Of a stretch of DNA of 64,000 nt, positions 33,679-42,600 are shown in pieces. A program made the translations under genes and the position numbers. Position 1 is the stretch's first letter; every line of letters begins with the position of its first letter. Origin of the DNA: Candidatus Hydrothermarchaeum profundi (GTDB lineage Archaea > Hydrothermarchaeota > Hydrothermarchaeia > Hydrothermarchaeales > Hydrothermarchaeaceae); NCBI GenBank assembly GCA_002011125.2, contig MTMF02000009.1, positions 1,766,989 to 1,830,988 on the forward strand. Direction: 5' to 3'. The notes under the pieces are model-generated. The model did no database searches and was not told where the DNA came from. It worked only from the letters and a program-made list of their open reading frames with translations.

Positions 33679-34695
33679 ATGCAGGTATTCTTCTTCTTAT
33701 CAGGTGAACATCGAACGCTACCCCGTGCGGAGGTTCTCGCTGTCTTTGAGAGCCTAGGATTGAATTATAGGGTTATCGACAGCTTTGATCAGGTATTGGC
33801 CCTAGAAACTAGAGATATAGATGGCGTAAGTGAGAGGCTATCCTTGACCCATAGGATATGCCAGCTGCAAGGCCTATGCGATGTAGAATGGAACTCTATA
33901 ATCCGTTTACTCGAAGCGTGGGATATACCGCTAACCGGGAGCTTTTGTGTTAGGATTAGAAGGATAAAAGAGTATGGCAGAGAAATTAAGACGGACCTGC
34001 TGGAGAAAAAAGCGGGAGAGATACTCAGAGTTAAAACTAGTAATGAGGTAGACTTAAGAAGCCCGGATGAGGTAGTCTACGGTATTATCTCAGAGAAATT
34101 CATATTAGGAAAAAGTATTCATGTAGTGGATAGATCTGCCTATGAGGCTAGGCGACCTCATTTAAGACCTTTTTTCCGTCCTGGATCAATGCTTCCTAGA
34201 ATTGCGAGGGCTATAGTGAATCTCACAAGAGTTAAAAAAGGATATAAATTCCTTGACCCCTTTTGCGGTACAGGAGGGTTTTTGATTGAGGCGGGCCTTA
34301 TTGGCGCTAAAGTGTTCGGTTTTGACGTGGACTCTATTGCTGTTGAAGGCTGTAGGCAGAATCTAGAGTACTACGGCATAGGAGATTACTACCTAGAAAC
34401 ACAGGACGCTAGAAACCTAGTTGACAGATATAGCAATTATTTCGATGCCATTGCAACTGATATCCCCTACGGTATTTCCTCGAGCACAAAGAAATTGAGC
34501 CTTGAGGATCTCTCTCAAAAAGCGATGGCAGTTATCTATGAAGTATTAAAAGAAGGAGGACATGCCTGTGTGGTTTCCCCAGAGAATGTCGATATTGAGA
34601 TCATGGCTAAGCGGGTAGGCTTTAAGTTGAGAGAGGTACATTTTCAGAGAGTGCATCGTAGTTTAACGCGTAGAATTACGGTGTTGAAGAAATAA
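33679..34695 (+). CDS. tRNA (guanine(10)-N2)-dimethyltransferase (Trm-G10/Trm11 family)
   Basis: A 338-residue protein with an N-terminal THUMP-type RNA-binding half and a C-terminal Rossmann methyltransferase. Motif I is KFLDPFCGTGGFLIEAGLIGAK (about 192), and the catalytic amine motif is DIPYGIS (about 258), the [DN]-x-PY-G form of guanine-N2 methylases. The linker ARRPHLRPFFRPGSMLPRIARAIVNL is diagnostic of this family. It methylates G10 in archaeal tRNA. Its last 33 bases overlap the convergent HD-domain gene. Confidence 0.9.
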   Translation: MQVFFFLSGEHRTLPRAEVLAVFESLGLNYRVIDSFDQVLALETRDIDGVSERLSLTHRICQLQGLCDVEWNSIIRLLEAWDIPLTGSFCVRIRRIKEYGREIKTDLLEKKAGEILRVKTSNEVDLRSPDEVVYGIISEKFILGKSIHVVDRSAYEARRPHLRPFFRPGSMLPRIARAIVNLTRVKKGYKFLDPFCGTGGFLIEAGLIGAKVFGFDVDSIAVEGCRQNLEYYGIGDYYLETQDARNLVDRYSNYFDAIATDIPYGISSSTKKLSLEDLSQKAMAVIYEVLKEGGHACVVSPENVDIEIMAKRVGFKLREVHFQRVHRSLTRRITVLKK

Positions 34696-35208
34696 CGCTC
34701 GGAGAGTTTGGTATATCTTTTTACTTTTACCTTGAAATTCATATTTCTCTTTCCAGAAATCCTCAACATTATATCCCTGTCTCTGGTATTCCTCTGCCTG
34801 AGCGAGCATATCCAACTTATCAGCATATTTTACTACTCTCGCCTCGGGAGTATTGCCCTCGCAGTATTCTCTCCAGATATTAATATAGCAATCTCTTATT
34901 GTATTAGGTAGAGGTTTTAATATCTCCCGGACCGCTTCTTCTTCAAGTCTCTTCTTATTAGAGTATTCTAATGAATCCTTCGTTAAATCGCCTACTATCG
35001 ACTCCTGTAAGTCATGCAACAAAGCCATTCGTAGTACTTTCTCGGTATCTTGGTTTCCAAGATCTGAGATTAGCATAGCGATTGTAGCTGTGCCACAGCT
35101 ATGATCAGCCACGCTCTCAGGAGCTCTAACTCCTCTCTTTTTCCATCCCGACCTCTCAACTGCTTTAAGCTTGACTATAGCCTTAATAAAGTCTATGGCC
35201 CTTTCCAT
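34663..35208 (-). CDS. HD-domain phosphohydrolase (YfbR-like 5'-nucleotidase family)
   Basis: 181 residues with the HD metal-binding pattern: RAPESVADHSCGTATIAMLI (first His), MALLHDLQESIVGDLT (HD pair) and a distal Asp in VVKYADKLDMLAQAEEYQ. This arrangement belongs to the HD_3/YfbR group, which dephosphorylates (deoxy)nucleoside monophosphates. It is convergent with the Trm-G10 gene (33-base overlap) and divergent from RNase Z. The substrate is inferred from the family. Confidence 0.85.
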   Translation of the reverse strand: MERAIDFIKAIVKLKAVERSGWKKRGVRAPESVADHSCGTATIAMLISDLGNQDTEKVLRMALLHDLQESIVGDLTKDSLEYSNKKRLEEEAVREILKPLPNTIRDCYINIWREYCEGNTPEARVVKYADKLDMLAQAEEYQRQGYNVEDFWKEKYEFQGKSKKIYQTLRALFLQHRNSTR

Positions 35209-35266
35209 AAATTTATCTCTTTCATCGGCGAATAAAAATATAAAGGAAAAAGCTTTCCTTTACACC

Positions 35267-36175
35267 ATGGAGCTAATATTTCTAGGAACGACGGCTGCGG
35301 TTCCAAGTGCCAAGCGAGGCCACTCCTCTATTGCACTAAAATATCATAATGAGATAATACTCTGGGACTGCGGCGAAGGAACCCAGCGGCAGATGATAAG
35401 GTCTAAGACAAGCTATATGAGAGTAACAAAGATATTCATAACCCATTTTCACGGAGACCATTTTTTAGGTCTGCCTGGTTTAATTCAGACGTTGTCCTTC
35501 TCCGATAGGGAGAAGCCCCTCTACATATACGGTCCAAGAGGAATTGATAAGCTCATGGAGAATATTCTCTCACTGGGCGAGTTTGACCTTGGATACAAAA
35601 TTTACACCCATGAAATAACAGATGGCTTCACGGTAGATGAGGGAAAATACTACATAAAATGTTTTAAGGTAGAACACTCTGTGCCCACCTATGGACTTAT
35701 CTTTGAAGAGAAGAAGGGTAGAGAATTCTTAGTTGATAAAGCAAAGGCATTAGGCTTGAGACCGGGCCCCATGTATTCTAAACTCCAGAGAGGAGAAGAA
35801 GTAGTATTCCAAGGCAGAATTATTAAGCCTGATGATGTGTTAGGGGAGAAAAAGAAGGGCATAAAAATAGTTTACTCTTCTGATACTCGTCCTTGCTCAA
35901 ACGTTCTTAATAGTGCTGCAAATGCGGTGTTAATACATGACGGCACCTTTGATGATGACAAAAAGGAAAACGCTATTGAGACTGCGCACTCCACATGTGT
36001 CGAGGCAGCTGAGATTGCGAGGGATGGAGGAGCTGTTGCTTTGTATCTGACGCATGTAAGTCCGAGATATAAGAATGATGAGTTGCTTGAAAAACAGGCA
36101 AAAGAAATTTTTAGACCGACAAGAGTGGCAAGAGATCTGATGCGAGTTGATATAACTAGCGGCCTCTTTTATTAG
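35267..36175 (+). CDS. rnz: Ribonuclease Z
   Basis: 302 residues of the short RNase Z form. Start MELIFLGTTAAVPSAKRGHSSIAL and zinc motif THFHGDHFLGLPGL (HxHxDH) are diagnostic, followed by VEHSVPTYGL and the C-terminal SDTRPC and YLTHVSPRY histidine motifs. It cuts the 3' trailer of pre-tRNAs, needed here because CCA is not genome-encoded. An in-frame upstream extension to 35171 is rejected: the family's N-terminus begins at ATG 35267, and AATATAAA about 26 bases before it suggests a leaderless message. Confidence 0.94.
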   Translation: MELIFLGTTAAVPSAKRGHSSIALKYHNEIILWDCGEGTQRQMIRSKTSYMRVTKIFITHFHGDHFLGLPGLIQTLSFSDREKPLYIYGPRGIDKLMENILSLGEFDLGYKIYTHEITDGFTVDEGKYYIKCFKVEHSVPTYGLIFEEKKGREFLVDKAKALGLRPGPMYSKLQRGEEVVFQGRIIKPDDVLGEKKKGIKIVYSSDTRPCSNVLNSAANAVLIHDGTFDDDKKENAIETAHSTCVEAAEIARDGGAVALYLTHVSPRYKNDELLEKQAKEIFRPTRVARDLMRVDITSGLFY

Positions 36176-36220
36176 TTAAATATTAGTAATCTAAGCAATG
36201 ATCGCAGCTAAACTGACTAA

Positions 36221-37234
36221 ATGATAGAAATGGTAACTAGCAAGTCTTTAGGAGTAAAAGTTCCCTTACATGAGGCTGAATCTACTAGAAAAAAGCTGAT
36301 AGAGCTTAGAATGTTAGATCAAAAAAGGAAAATAAAACGGATGGGAGGCTATGCTTTTTTACCTGTAACCAGAGTGCCTAAAGGGTTCTCCATAGTTGAA
36401 ACTGACTTCGAGGAGGTGGAGGAGAAAAAAAGCTTCAAAGAGAAGCTCAGAGAGATTCTGCCGGCTGGAAAGACTATTACTTCATACGATATAATAGGGG
36501 ATATAGCGGTAATAGAGATACCACAGGGACTAGAGGAGTATGAAAGGAGAATCGCTGAGCTACTACTTTCATCCCATAAGCACATTAGGTCTGTATATGA
36601 GAAAAAAGGGGAAGTCGAGGGATTGGAAAGAGTAAGGACATTGAAATTTCTGACAGGTGAAGACAATCCCAAAACTATCCATAAGGAACATGGCATACTT
36701 CTAAAGCTTGATATCTCAAAGGTCTATTTTTCACCAAGGTTATCATATGAAAGAGAAAGGGTGCTGAAGCAGGTTAAAGATGGAGAGGTAATAGTGGACC
36801 TCTTTGCAGGCGTAGGGCCTTTCTCCATATTATTGGCTAAGTATAGGAGAGTGAAGGTCTACGCTATAGACATTAACCCCTATGCATATGAATATCTTAA
36901 GGAAAATATAAGGATAAATAAAGTCGCAAACAAGGTGATTCCATTGCTCGGCGATTGCAGGGAGTTAGCTCCGAGAAATATCGCTGACAGAGTAATAATG
37001 AACCTTCCGAAATCCGCCCACGAGTTTCTGGACCTCTCCTTCCAAGTTGTTAAAGAGGGGATAATACATTTTTACTCTATTTCCCCTAAACAAGATTTAT
37101 ATTCACGCCAGATTGAGTTGATTAGAGAAATCGGGAGAAAAACGGAAAAAGAAGTAAATATCTTAGGGAAGAGAATCGTCAGACCGTATTCCCCCTATAA
37201 TTACCATATCGTTATTGACATAGGAGTAAAATAA
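36221..37234 (+). CDS. trm5: tRNA (guanine(37)-N1)-methyltransferase Trm5
   Basis: A 337-residue archaeal Trm5 protein. The N-terminal D1 domain (SLGVKVPLHEAESTRKKLIELRMLD...YAFLPV) contacts the tRNA elbow; the middle domain carries YDIIGDIAVIEIP; and the methyltransferase core has VIVDLFAGVGPFSILLAK (motif I, about 191), VYAIDINPYAYEYL and the NLP motif VIMNLPKSAHEFLDLS. It makes m1G37, essential to prevent frameshifting. It lies 20 bases before thiL. ATG 36230 is an alternative start. Confidence 0.93.
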   Translation: MIEMVTSKSLGVKVPLHEAESTRKKLIELRMLDQKRKIKRMGGYAFLPVTRVPKGFSIVETDFEEVEEKKSFKEKLREILPAGKTITSYDIIGDIAVIEIPQGLEEYERRIAELLLSSHKHIRSVYEKKGEVEGLERVRTLKFLTGEDNPKTIHKEHGILLKLDISKVYFSPRLSYERERVLKQVKDGEVIVDLFAGVGPFSILLAKYRRVKVYAIDINPYAYEYLKENIRINKVANKVIPLLGDCRELAPRNIADRVIMNLPKSAHEFLDLSFQVVKEGIIHFYSISPKQDLYSRQIELIREIGRKTEKEVNILGKRIVRPYSPYNYHIVIDIGVK

Positions 37235-37253
37235 GGAAAAACGAGGAACTATA

Positions 37254-38204
37254 ATGAAGCTTTCAGAACTCGGAGAGCGAGAAATAATAAAAATCCTCCG
37301 CAGAAACTTCGAAGAATGCGATAGAATGCTTGTGAGCATAGGGGACGATGCCAGCGTATATGACCTCGACGGCGAAAATTGCCTAGTGGTATCAATGGAT
37401 GTGATATCTCAAAAGGAACACATTCCGGTGGAGATGACGCCTAGACAGATAGGCATGTATGTGGTTAACGTTAATCTAAGCGACTTAGCTTCTATGGGTG
37501 CGCAGCCTATCGGGATTGTTACCTCCTTAGGCTTGCCAGGAGATTTGGAGGATATCTTCATAAAAGAGCTTTCTTCTGGAATAAACGAGGCATGCAGTAA
37601 GCATGGAATCTGTGTTCTAGGAGGCGACACAAAAGAAATGAGAGAGATATCCATCGCTTGTACTGCGTTAGGCATGGCTAAAAAGGGAAAGTTCCTAACT
37701 AGGAGTGGAGCAAGAGTGGGGGACCTAATATGTGTGACTGGTAAAATAGGTTCGGCTGCTGCTGGATTCTATTGCCTTATAGAGAATCTAAAGGAGGAGA
37801 GATTCATAAAGGCGGCATTAGAACCTAAAGCAAGAATAAGAGAAGGCTTACTCCTTGCCGGATATGCTAACTCCTGTATGGATATCTCAGACGGCCTTGC
37901 TTTTTCTCTCCACGAGATATCAAGAGCAAGTAAAGTTGGGTTCAAAGTATACGAGGAGAAGATTCCTATTGACCCTAGAATCCTAGATGTGGCTGAAAAG
38001 GCTGGCGTGTCATCTCGAGAGCTTATATTCCATAAGGGCGGAGATTACGAGCTTCTTTTCACAATTCCTCCAGAGAAACTCAAGGAGATAAAGCTAAATG
38101 TGAATATAATAGGTGAGGTTATCCCTGCGGGAGCTATTATTGTTAATCCGGAAGGTATGGAGGAAACTCTAAGCGATAGAGGATACGAATCATTCAAAAG
38201 TTAA
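37254..38204 (+). CDS. thiL: Thiamine-monophosphate kinase
   Basis: 316 residues. ThiL/PurM-fold landmarks are MKLSELGEREIIKILRR, SIGDDASVYDL (ATP/Mg), VSMDVISQKEHIP, DLASMGAQPIGIVTSLGLP, CVLGGDTKE, MDISDGLAFSLHEI and KGGDYELLFTIP. It phosphorylates thiamine monophosphate to the diphosphate cofactor. It is convergent with the coiled-coil protein gene, overlapping by four bases. No other thiamine gene is in the window. Confidence 0.94.
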   Translation: MKLSELGEREIIKILRRNFEECDRMLVSIGDDASVYDLDGENCLVVSMDVISQKEHIPVEMTPRQIGMYVVNVNLSDLASMGAQPIGIVTSLGLPGDLEDIFIKELSSGINEACSKHGICVLGGDTKEMREISIACTALGMAKKGKFLTRSGARVGDLICVTGKIGSAAAGFYCLIENLKEERFIKAALEPKARIREGLLLAGYANSCMDISDGLAFSLHEISRASKVGFKVYEEKIPIDPRILDVAEKAGVSSRELIFHKGGDYELLFTIPPEKLKEIKLNVNIIGEVIPAGAIIVNPEGMEETLSDRGYESFKS

Positions 38205-39691
38205 GCCAATGTTTTTAACGCCTTTTCCAAGCGAGTCTCTAGCTTCTCAAGCTTAACACTTAGCTCCTTCTCAAGCTTATCCAGCTCTACCTTCTTCTTC
38301 TCTATCTCCTTCTTCTTTGGGGGTATCTGATCTTCTAGCCAGATCTTCTTAAGGGACTCTCTCGTTAAGTCTATATAGGACTTGCAGTCAGCTAAAATGT
38401 CATTAAGCTTCTCGTATGCCTTCATCTCTTCTTCCATCATCTTAAGCTTACCGTTAAGCCTTCCTATCTGCGCTACAGCCTTAGACCTCTCACGAGAGTA
38501 CTCTTTCTTTAATACCGAGTACGTGCCCTCATCGATCTTCCCCGTATCCTTTTCCCTTTCAAGAGTATCTATGAGGGTATCGAAATTCTCTGCCTTGCTC
38601 TTCGCTGCGGCTAGCTTATCCTTCACTTCTTCCATTTGTTTCTTCTTCTCTGAGATAAAGTTCTCATCCGGCAACTTTACACCTGATGCAAGGGATTCCT
38701 CCTCTATTTTCTCGAGGGAGTTTATCAGCTCCGTCAGATACTCTTTTACTTTAGAGATAAGGAAAAGCTTGCTTGACTCTATGAAGCCCAGCTCCATCTC
38801 TTTGGAGAAGATCTCGCCTTCAATTGCCTTAAGCTTTTTCTCATATTCCGCCTGTACAGTTAAGAGGTCCTCATATTTTGATACAACGTTTTTCCTTTTC
38901 TCTATCTCAGTCTTTATTTCCTCTATCCTAGCCGCGCACTTGGCCACTTCCTTTTCATATTTCTGCTTAAGGCTCTCATAGGTAGCATCGTCAACAAGTC
39001 CATCATCATGGTTCTTCTCAAGCACTTTTAAGCTTGACTCCGCAACCTGCTTCTTCATGAGCTGACTGTTCAACGAGGAGTTAAGCGAGGGTATCTCGCC
39101 TTTTATGGCTTCAACCTTAGATATAAGAGAGGGATCTACGAATCTCCTTATCTCAAGCTCTTCGGGAATATAAATCTCTTCCAGTACCTCCTCCTTAGGA
39201 GCTGCTTCCTCTACTTTGACCTCTTCGACTTCGGGAGCCGCCTCCTCTATAGCCGGGGCTTCAGAAACTTCCTCTGGCACTTCTACTGATGGAGCCTCAA
39301 CTTCAGGAGCTGCTTCTTCAGGTGCTTCCACAGCTACTGCGGCCTCTTCACCTGCCTGATCCTGTTGCCTCAGCGCTTCTTCTATCTTTTCCCTCGTCAT
39401 ACCTTTCTCGTTAACCGGTATGCCCCTCTCCCTAGCAAGCTCCCTTAGCTCATTCCACTCCATTGAGGAATAGTCTACCGGCTTTTCCTCCTTCTCCTCC
39501 ATCTCTTTCTTTATCTCAGCGATCTTAGAATCAATCTCGGTGAGCTTTTCTTCATAATCAGCAACTGAGCTATTATAGTCCTCTTCACTTATCTCCCCCT
39601 CCTCAAAAGCTCTTTTGAGTTCATTCAAAGTAGCGGTGATAACCTCCCTTTCTACCTCCAATTCAGTTAATTTATCAGAATCTTCAGCCAT
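38201..39691 (-). CDS. Coiled-coil protein with three SHOCT-like helical modules and a SAP-like domain, partner candidate of MinD-like ATPase
   Basis: About 496 residues from ATG 39691 (a TTG at 39706 is also open). Three similar modules, L-x(n)-G-x-[IL]-x-[ED]-x-x-Y-x-x-[LV]-x-x-x-Y, occur at residues 23-50 (FEEGEISEEDYNSSVADY), 219-247 (DDGLVDDATYESLKQKY) and 373-399 (DTGKIDEGTYSVLKKEY). A SAP/Rho-N-like stretch lies at 78-107 (EWNELRELARERGIPVNEKG), then an acidic Pro/Ala/Glu/Val linker (113-175), and long coiled coils to the end. The ATPase gene just upstream (68 bases) ends in the same module. There is no signal peptide. It is probably a cytoplasmic scaffold, possibly nucleic-acid-binding through the SAP-like part. 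Function is unknown. Confidence 0.75.
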   Translation of the reverse strand: MAEDSDKLTELEVEREVITATLNELKRAFEEGEISEEDYNSSVADYEEKLTEIDSKIAEIKKEMEEKEEKPVDYSSMEWNELRELARERGIPVNEKGMTREKIEEALRQQDQAGEEAAVAVEAPEEAAPEVEAPSVEVPEEVSEAPAIEEAAPEVEEVKVEEAAPKEEVLEEIYIPEELEIRRFVDPSLISKVEAIKGEIPSLNSSLNSQLMKKQVAESSLKVLEKNHDDGLVDDATYESLKQKYEKEVAKCAARIEEIKTEIEKRKNVVSKYEDLLTVQAEYEKKLKAIEGEIFSKEMELGFIESSKLFLISKVKEYLTELINSLEKIEEESLASGVKLPDENFISEKKKQMEEVKDKLAAAKSKAENFDTLIDTLEREKDTGKIDEGTYSVLKKEYSRERSKAVAQIGRLNGKLKMMEEEMKAYEKLNDILADCKSYIDLTRESLKKIWLEDQIPPKKKEIEKKKVELDKLEKELSVKLEKLETRLEKALKTLA

Positions 39692-39759
39692 AGTATCGCA
39701 CCCCAAGGTTTGACCTTTATAAATTAAATTATAAGAATATAAATAGGTTGTGGTTTTTA

Positions 39760-40716
39760 TTATCGCTGAGCTTGAGAGTCCAGTTGCTCAAGTTCTTCCA
39801 AATATTTCCTTTTTAAGTCCTTATATACATCCTCGAGTATTAGCCCCCGCTCGTAGTACTCAAATAACCTATTAAGAGCCGTTTCTATAACCTTCTTCTT
39901 TGCAAGAATTTCATCAGATCCAACTTCAACTCTGATCTCTACTTCTTCCTCGCTTGGAGCTTTTATTTTAAGCTTTTTTAAGGCTTTAGAAGTTTTTTCA
40001 ATTATACCTTCACGGAGTTCCTCGCCTAATAAATCCGCCGCCAGTTTTTTGTAACTTTTACTCGCTGGAGAATTAGGTGAAAGCTGTAAAACGCTTACCC
40101 CCTTGTTCACTGCTTCTATAACCCTAGGATCATAAGGGATAACAGACGCCACGGGTTGAGCCAGAGTAGCCTCTACTGCGCTCTTCTCAAGCTCCCCTTT
40201 ACTTCCGCGCACTTTATTCAAGATCACCCTTATTTTGAGTTCATTTTCTCTCGCGGCTTTAATGAGCTTGTATACTGTTGTAACTGACAGACGATCTGGC
40301 TCTGTAATTACTAAAAGCTCATCTGACGCCTTCATCACGTCCTCGTCCACACCAGTACATGAGTCTATGAGGATAAAATCATATTTCTTTAAGAGAAACT
40401 GAATTTTCTCCCCCAGCTTAGCCTTACGACTAGTCGCTTCATTCATTAGGTACCCCAATATTAGGTCCATTTTTTCATTAAGCTGGTAGATCGCTTCTTC
40501 GATGGGAATTTTATCTTCAAGAGCATCTCGAAGAGTCAGAGGAGGATGAGGCAGATTAAAGCATAACCCAAGGTTTGGAGCCTCCAAATTTCCATCAACC
40601 GCTAGAATACGCCTGCCGAAAACTGAAGACATGGCAAAAGCCAGATTAGCTACGAAGACGGTTTTACCTGCTCCTCCTTTAGAGGATACAACCCCAACTA
40701 CCTTTCCCTCAAGCAT
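39760..40716 (-). CDS. MinD/ParA-family ATPase with C-terminal SHOCT-like module
   Basis: A 318-residue deviant Walker A ATPase: GVVSSKGGAGKTVFVANLAFAM (about residue 7) with signature Lys, Walker A' FILIDSCTGVDEDV and MinD-like LAVDGNLEAPNLGLCF. The normal ATPase ends near 245. A further helical tail, residues 276-318, reads RLFEYYERGLILEDVYKDLKRKYLEELEQLD, the same module repeated three times in the downstream coiled-coil protein. No MinD membrane-targeting helix is obvious. ParA/MinD proteins position cargo (septa, chromosomes, organelles) on surfaces; here the cargo or adaptor may be the coiled-coil protein. The target is unknown. Confidence 0.85.
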   Translation of the reverse strand: MLEGKVVGVVSSKGGAGKTVFVANLAFAMSSVFGRRILAVDGNLEAPNLGLCFNLPHPPLTLRDALEDKIPIEEAIYQLNEKMDLILGYLMNEATSRKAKLGEKIQFLLKKYDFILIDSCTGVDEDVMKASDELLVITEPDRLSVTTVYKLIKAARENELKIRVILNKVRGSKGELEKSAVEATLAQPVASVIPYDPRVIEAVNKGVSVLQLSPNSPASKSYKKLAADLLGEELREGIIEKTSKALKKLKIKAPSEEEVEIRVEVGSDEILAKKKVIETALNRLFEYYERGLILEDVYKDLKRKYLEELEQLDSQAQR

Positions 40717-40754
40717 TAAGCTTTTTATATGATACTATTAGGATATATAGGTTG

Positions 40755-41393
40755 ATGTATTGTAGAAGCTGCGGCGAGTATATTGAAGAAGGATGGAGAT
40801 ACTGCCCCAACTGCGGAGCGAAGATAGAGAAGGGAGTAGACATACTGGAGAGGTTCCCGAGCTTCTCACAGTTCGGCTCTCTCTTCAGAGACATAGAAGA
40901 AGAGTTCAGACGCATAGAGGAAATGTTCCGTAGCAGTTTTGGCGATTTTGAGAGGGAATTTGAGCCTCCAAGGGATCTATTTAAAAAGCCCTTCAAGGGA
41001 GGTGGAGTAAGTATTAGAATAACATCAGAGACGGGAAAAGAGCCAAAAATAGAGGTAAGGACCTTTGGTGACTATAAGGACCAAGAGCCCGAGATATTGA
41101 GAAGGTTCGGAATTGAGGAGCCGCGTAATAAGCGAGAGCGACCTAAGCCAAAGGTGACCGAAGAGCCTCAGACCGAAATGAAGAGGATAGAGGATAAGCT
41201 CATTGTTAAAATCAAGGTGCCGGGGGTTGAGTCCGAGGACGATGTAGAGCTGCGAAGAATGGAGGAATCTATTGAAGTTAAAGCATACGCTAAAGATAAA
41301 GCATATTTCACCCTTTTTACTGTGCCGCCAGGCTATAGGGTACTTTCAAAAAGGCTGGAGAATGGAGAGCTTATTTTAGAGTTAGGCGAGTAA
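40755..41393 (+). CDS. Zinc-ribbon protein with C-terminal Hsp20/p23-like domain
   Basis: 212 residues. Residues 1-26 form a zinc ribbon (MYCRSCGEYIEEGWRYCPNCGAKIEKG). The middle is charged and flexible (about 30-130). The C-terminus, from about 140, is alpha-crystallin/CS-like: EDKLIVKIKVPGVESEDDVELRRMEESIEVKAY...YFTLFTVPPGYRVLSKRLENGELILEL. Small heat-shock-like domains hold unfolded proteins or recruit partners. It is divergent from the MinD-like gene across only 38 bases, so the two share a promoter region. A leaderless start at ATG 40755 is likely. The fusion is uncommon. Confidence 0.8.
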   Translation: MYCRSCGEYIEEGWRYCPNCGAKIEKGVDILERFPSFSQFGSLFRDIEEEFRRIEEMFRSSFGDFEREFEPPRDLFKKPFKGGGVSIRITSETGKEPKIEVRTFGDYKDQEPEILRRFGIEEPRNKRERPKPKVTEEPQTEMKRIEDKLIVKIKVPGVESEDDVELRRMEESIEVKAYAKDKAYFTLFTVPPGYRVLSKRLENGELILELGE

Positions 41394-42046
41394 ATTTCGA
41401 AGAAAACCTTAAAAGAAGCTGAGAAATAAAAATAGAGTAGTGAATCCAGCTGATAAGCGTTTTGGAGGTTCATATTATTCCCAGGATAATCCTAGAGCTT
41501 GAGAGCCTCAGTAACTTTGCTTTCTATGATATTTTTTATAACATTAAACTCATTCTTACGAGATGATGGGAAGAACTACCAAAGCTGAGAAAAGAGTAAA
41601 GAAATTTCTAGAATTTTCTAGATTAATCATGGAGAACGTGAAGAAGTCAAGTGCATCCAGAAAGTCTAGTCGCCCCAATCGATAGGTCATAATTCTTGAA
41701 TCGGTATGTATCCTGCCTTATAACTTGTTTCAAAGTATGGTTTAACTCGAAATCTTTAATCCATTTACATAAGTATTTTAAATCTAATTCATTTAAAGTG
41801 GCTAGAGCTAAAATGTCGATCTTATCCTGATAGTTCTCCTTTATCATTATCCTAAATAATTTGCTAATAATTATATCCTCAGGTATAGCGACCTCACAAG
41901 CATTCCGAATATTCTCTTATTTTTAGCGTTTTTTAAAAAGCAGCCTACATGCATTTTATGGGAAATAAGATATTTCTAACCTTTTGTTATTAAAATATTT
42001 TATCTCGTTAGATAGATTTGGTGATAATGACTTCTTGGTGATATTT
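41394..42046. other. 650-bp region without a firm gene; grpE promoter at its end
   Basis: The region is AT-rich and holds only one weak reverse frame (41647-41847, listed separately). The last part contains ATTAAAATATTTTATC (about 41986-42001), a TATA-like element centred some 30 bases before the grpE leader, which carries GGTGAT at 42036-42041. No tRNA or clear hairpin RNA is seen. Confidence 0.45.
41647..41847 (-). pseudogene. Short ORF, possible remnant of a nucleotidyltransferase-like toxin/antitoxin protein
   Basis: A 66-residue reverse frame: YQDKIDILALATLNELDLKYLCKWIKDFELNHTLKQV resembles the end of DUF6036/AbiEii-type nucleotidyltransferases, which carry 'KDKIDI-LL...D-EYL-KWV'. The rest of such a protein is absent: the region upstream of 41847 has no matching frame. 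It may be a degraded toxin-antitoxin gene or a chance frame. The resemblance is by eye only. Confidence 0.3.
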
Positions 42047-42595
42047 ATGAGTAAACAGAAGAAGGATTCCAAAAGTAAAACTACTGCTCAGAAGGTACGA
42101 CCATCGGATAAAAAATCTCTAGAAAAGGAAATAGAGAAGATAAAGGCAAAACTCGAGGAAACCGAAAAAGCGGCAGAGGATTATCTAACTAAACTGAAAT
42201 ACCTGCAGGCAGAGTTTGAGAACTACAAAAAGATGGCTGACAGAGAAAGAGAAAAGATTATTCAATACGCTAACGAAGAACTTATAATAAAGCTCCTAGA
42301 TGTCTATGAGAACCTGGAAAGAGCCCTTGAAAGCGGGAAAAAATCCAACAACAAGGAAGCATTAATGAAAGGTGTCGAAATCACATATAACCAGCTTAAA
42401 GACATCCTCGAAAGAGAGGGCCTCAAGCCCATAAAAACGGTGGGAGAGAAGTTCGATCCATTCAAGCATGAAGCTGTAATGAAGGAGAATAAGGAGGACT
42501 GTGAGGAGGACATAATCTTAGAGGAATTTCAGAGGGGCTATATGTTGAAGGATAAAGTTATCCGATACTCAAAAGTCAAGGTTTGTAAGAGGTGA
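42047..42595 (+). CDS. grpE: Nucleotide-exchange factor GrpE
   Basis: About 182 residues from ATG 42047. The N-terminal half is a basic then coiled-coil segment ([45 protein letters not shown]). The C-terminal beta domain has the GrpE motif [16 protein letters not shown] and [16 protein letters not shown]. It releases ADP from DnaK. A longer frame from 41984 is rejected because GGTGAT precedes 42047 and the upstream residues are not GrpE-like. It heads the grpE-dnaK-dnaJ operon, with the dnaK ribosome site inside its end. Confidence 0.94.
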   Translation: MSKQKKDSKSKTTAQKVRPSDKKSLEKEIEKIKAKLEETEKAAEDYLTKLKYLQAEFENYKKMADREREKIIQYANEELIIKLLDVYENLERALESGKKSNNKEALMKGVEITYNQLKDILEREGLKPIKTVGEKFDPFKHEAVMKENKEDCEEDIILEEFQRGYMLKDKVIRYSKVKVCKR

Positions 42596-42600
42596 TGATT

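Noticed and set aside
35171-35266. N-terminal extension of RNase Z
   Set aside because: RNase Z begins MELIFLGT, and the promoter spacing supports ATG 35267.
38382-38981. Forward-strand 199-residue frame inside the MinD-partner coiled-coil gene
   Set aside because: Again the antisense of a coiled coil, with no ribosome site and a serine/phenylalanine-rich composition.
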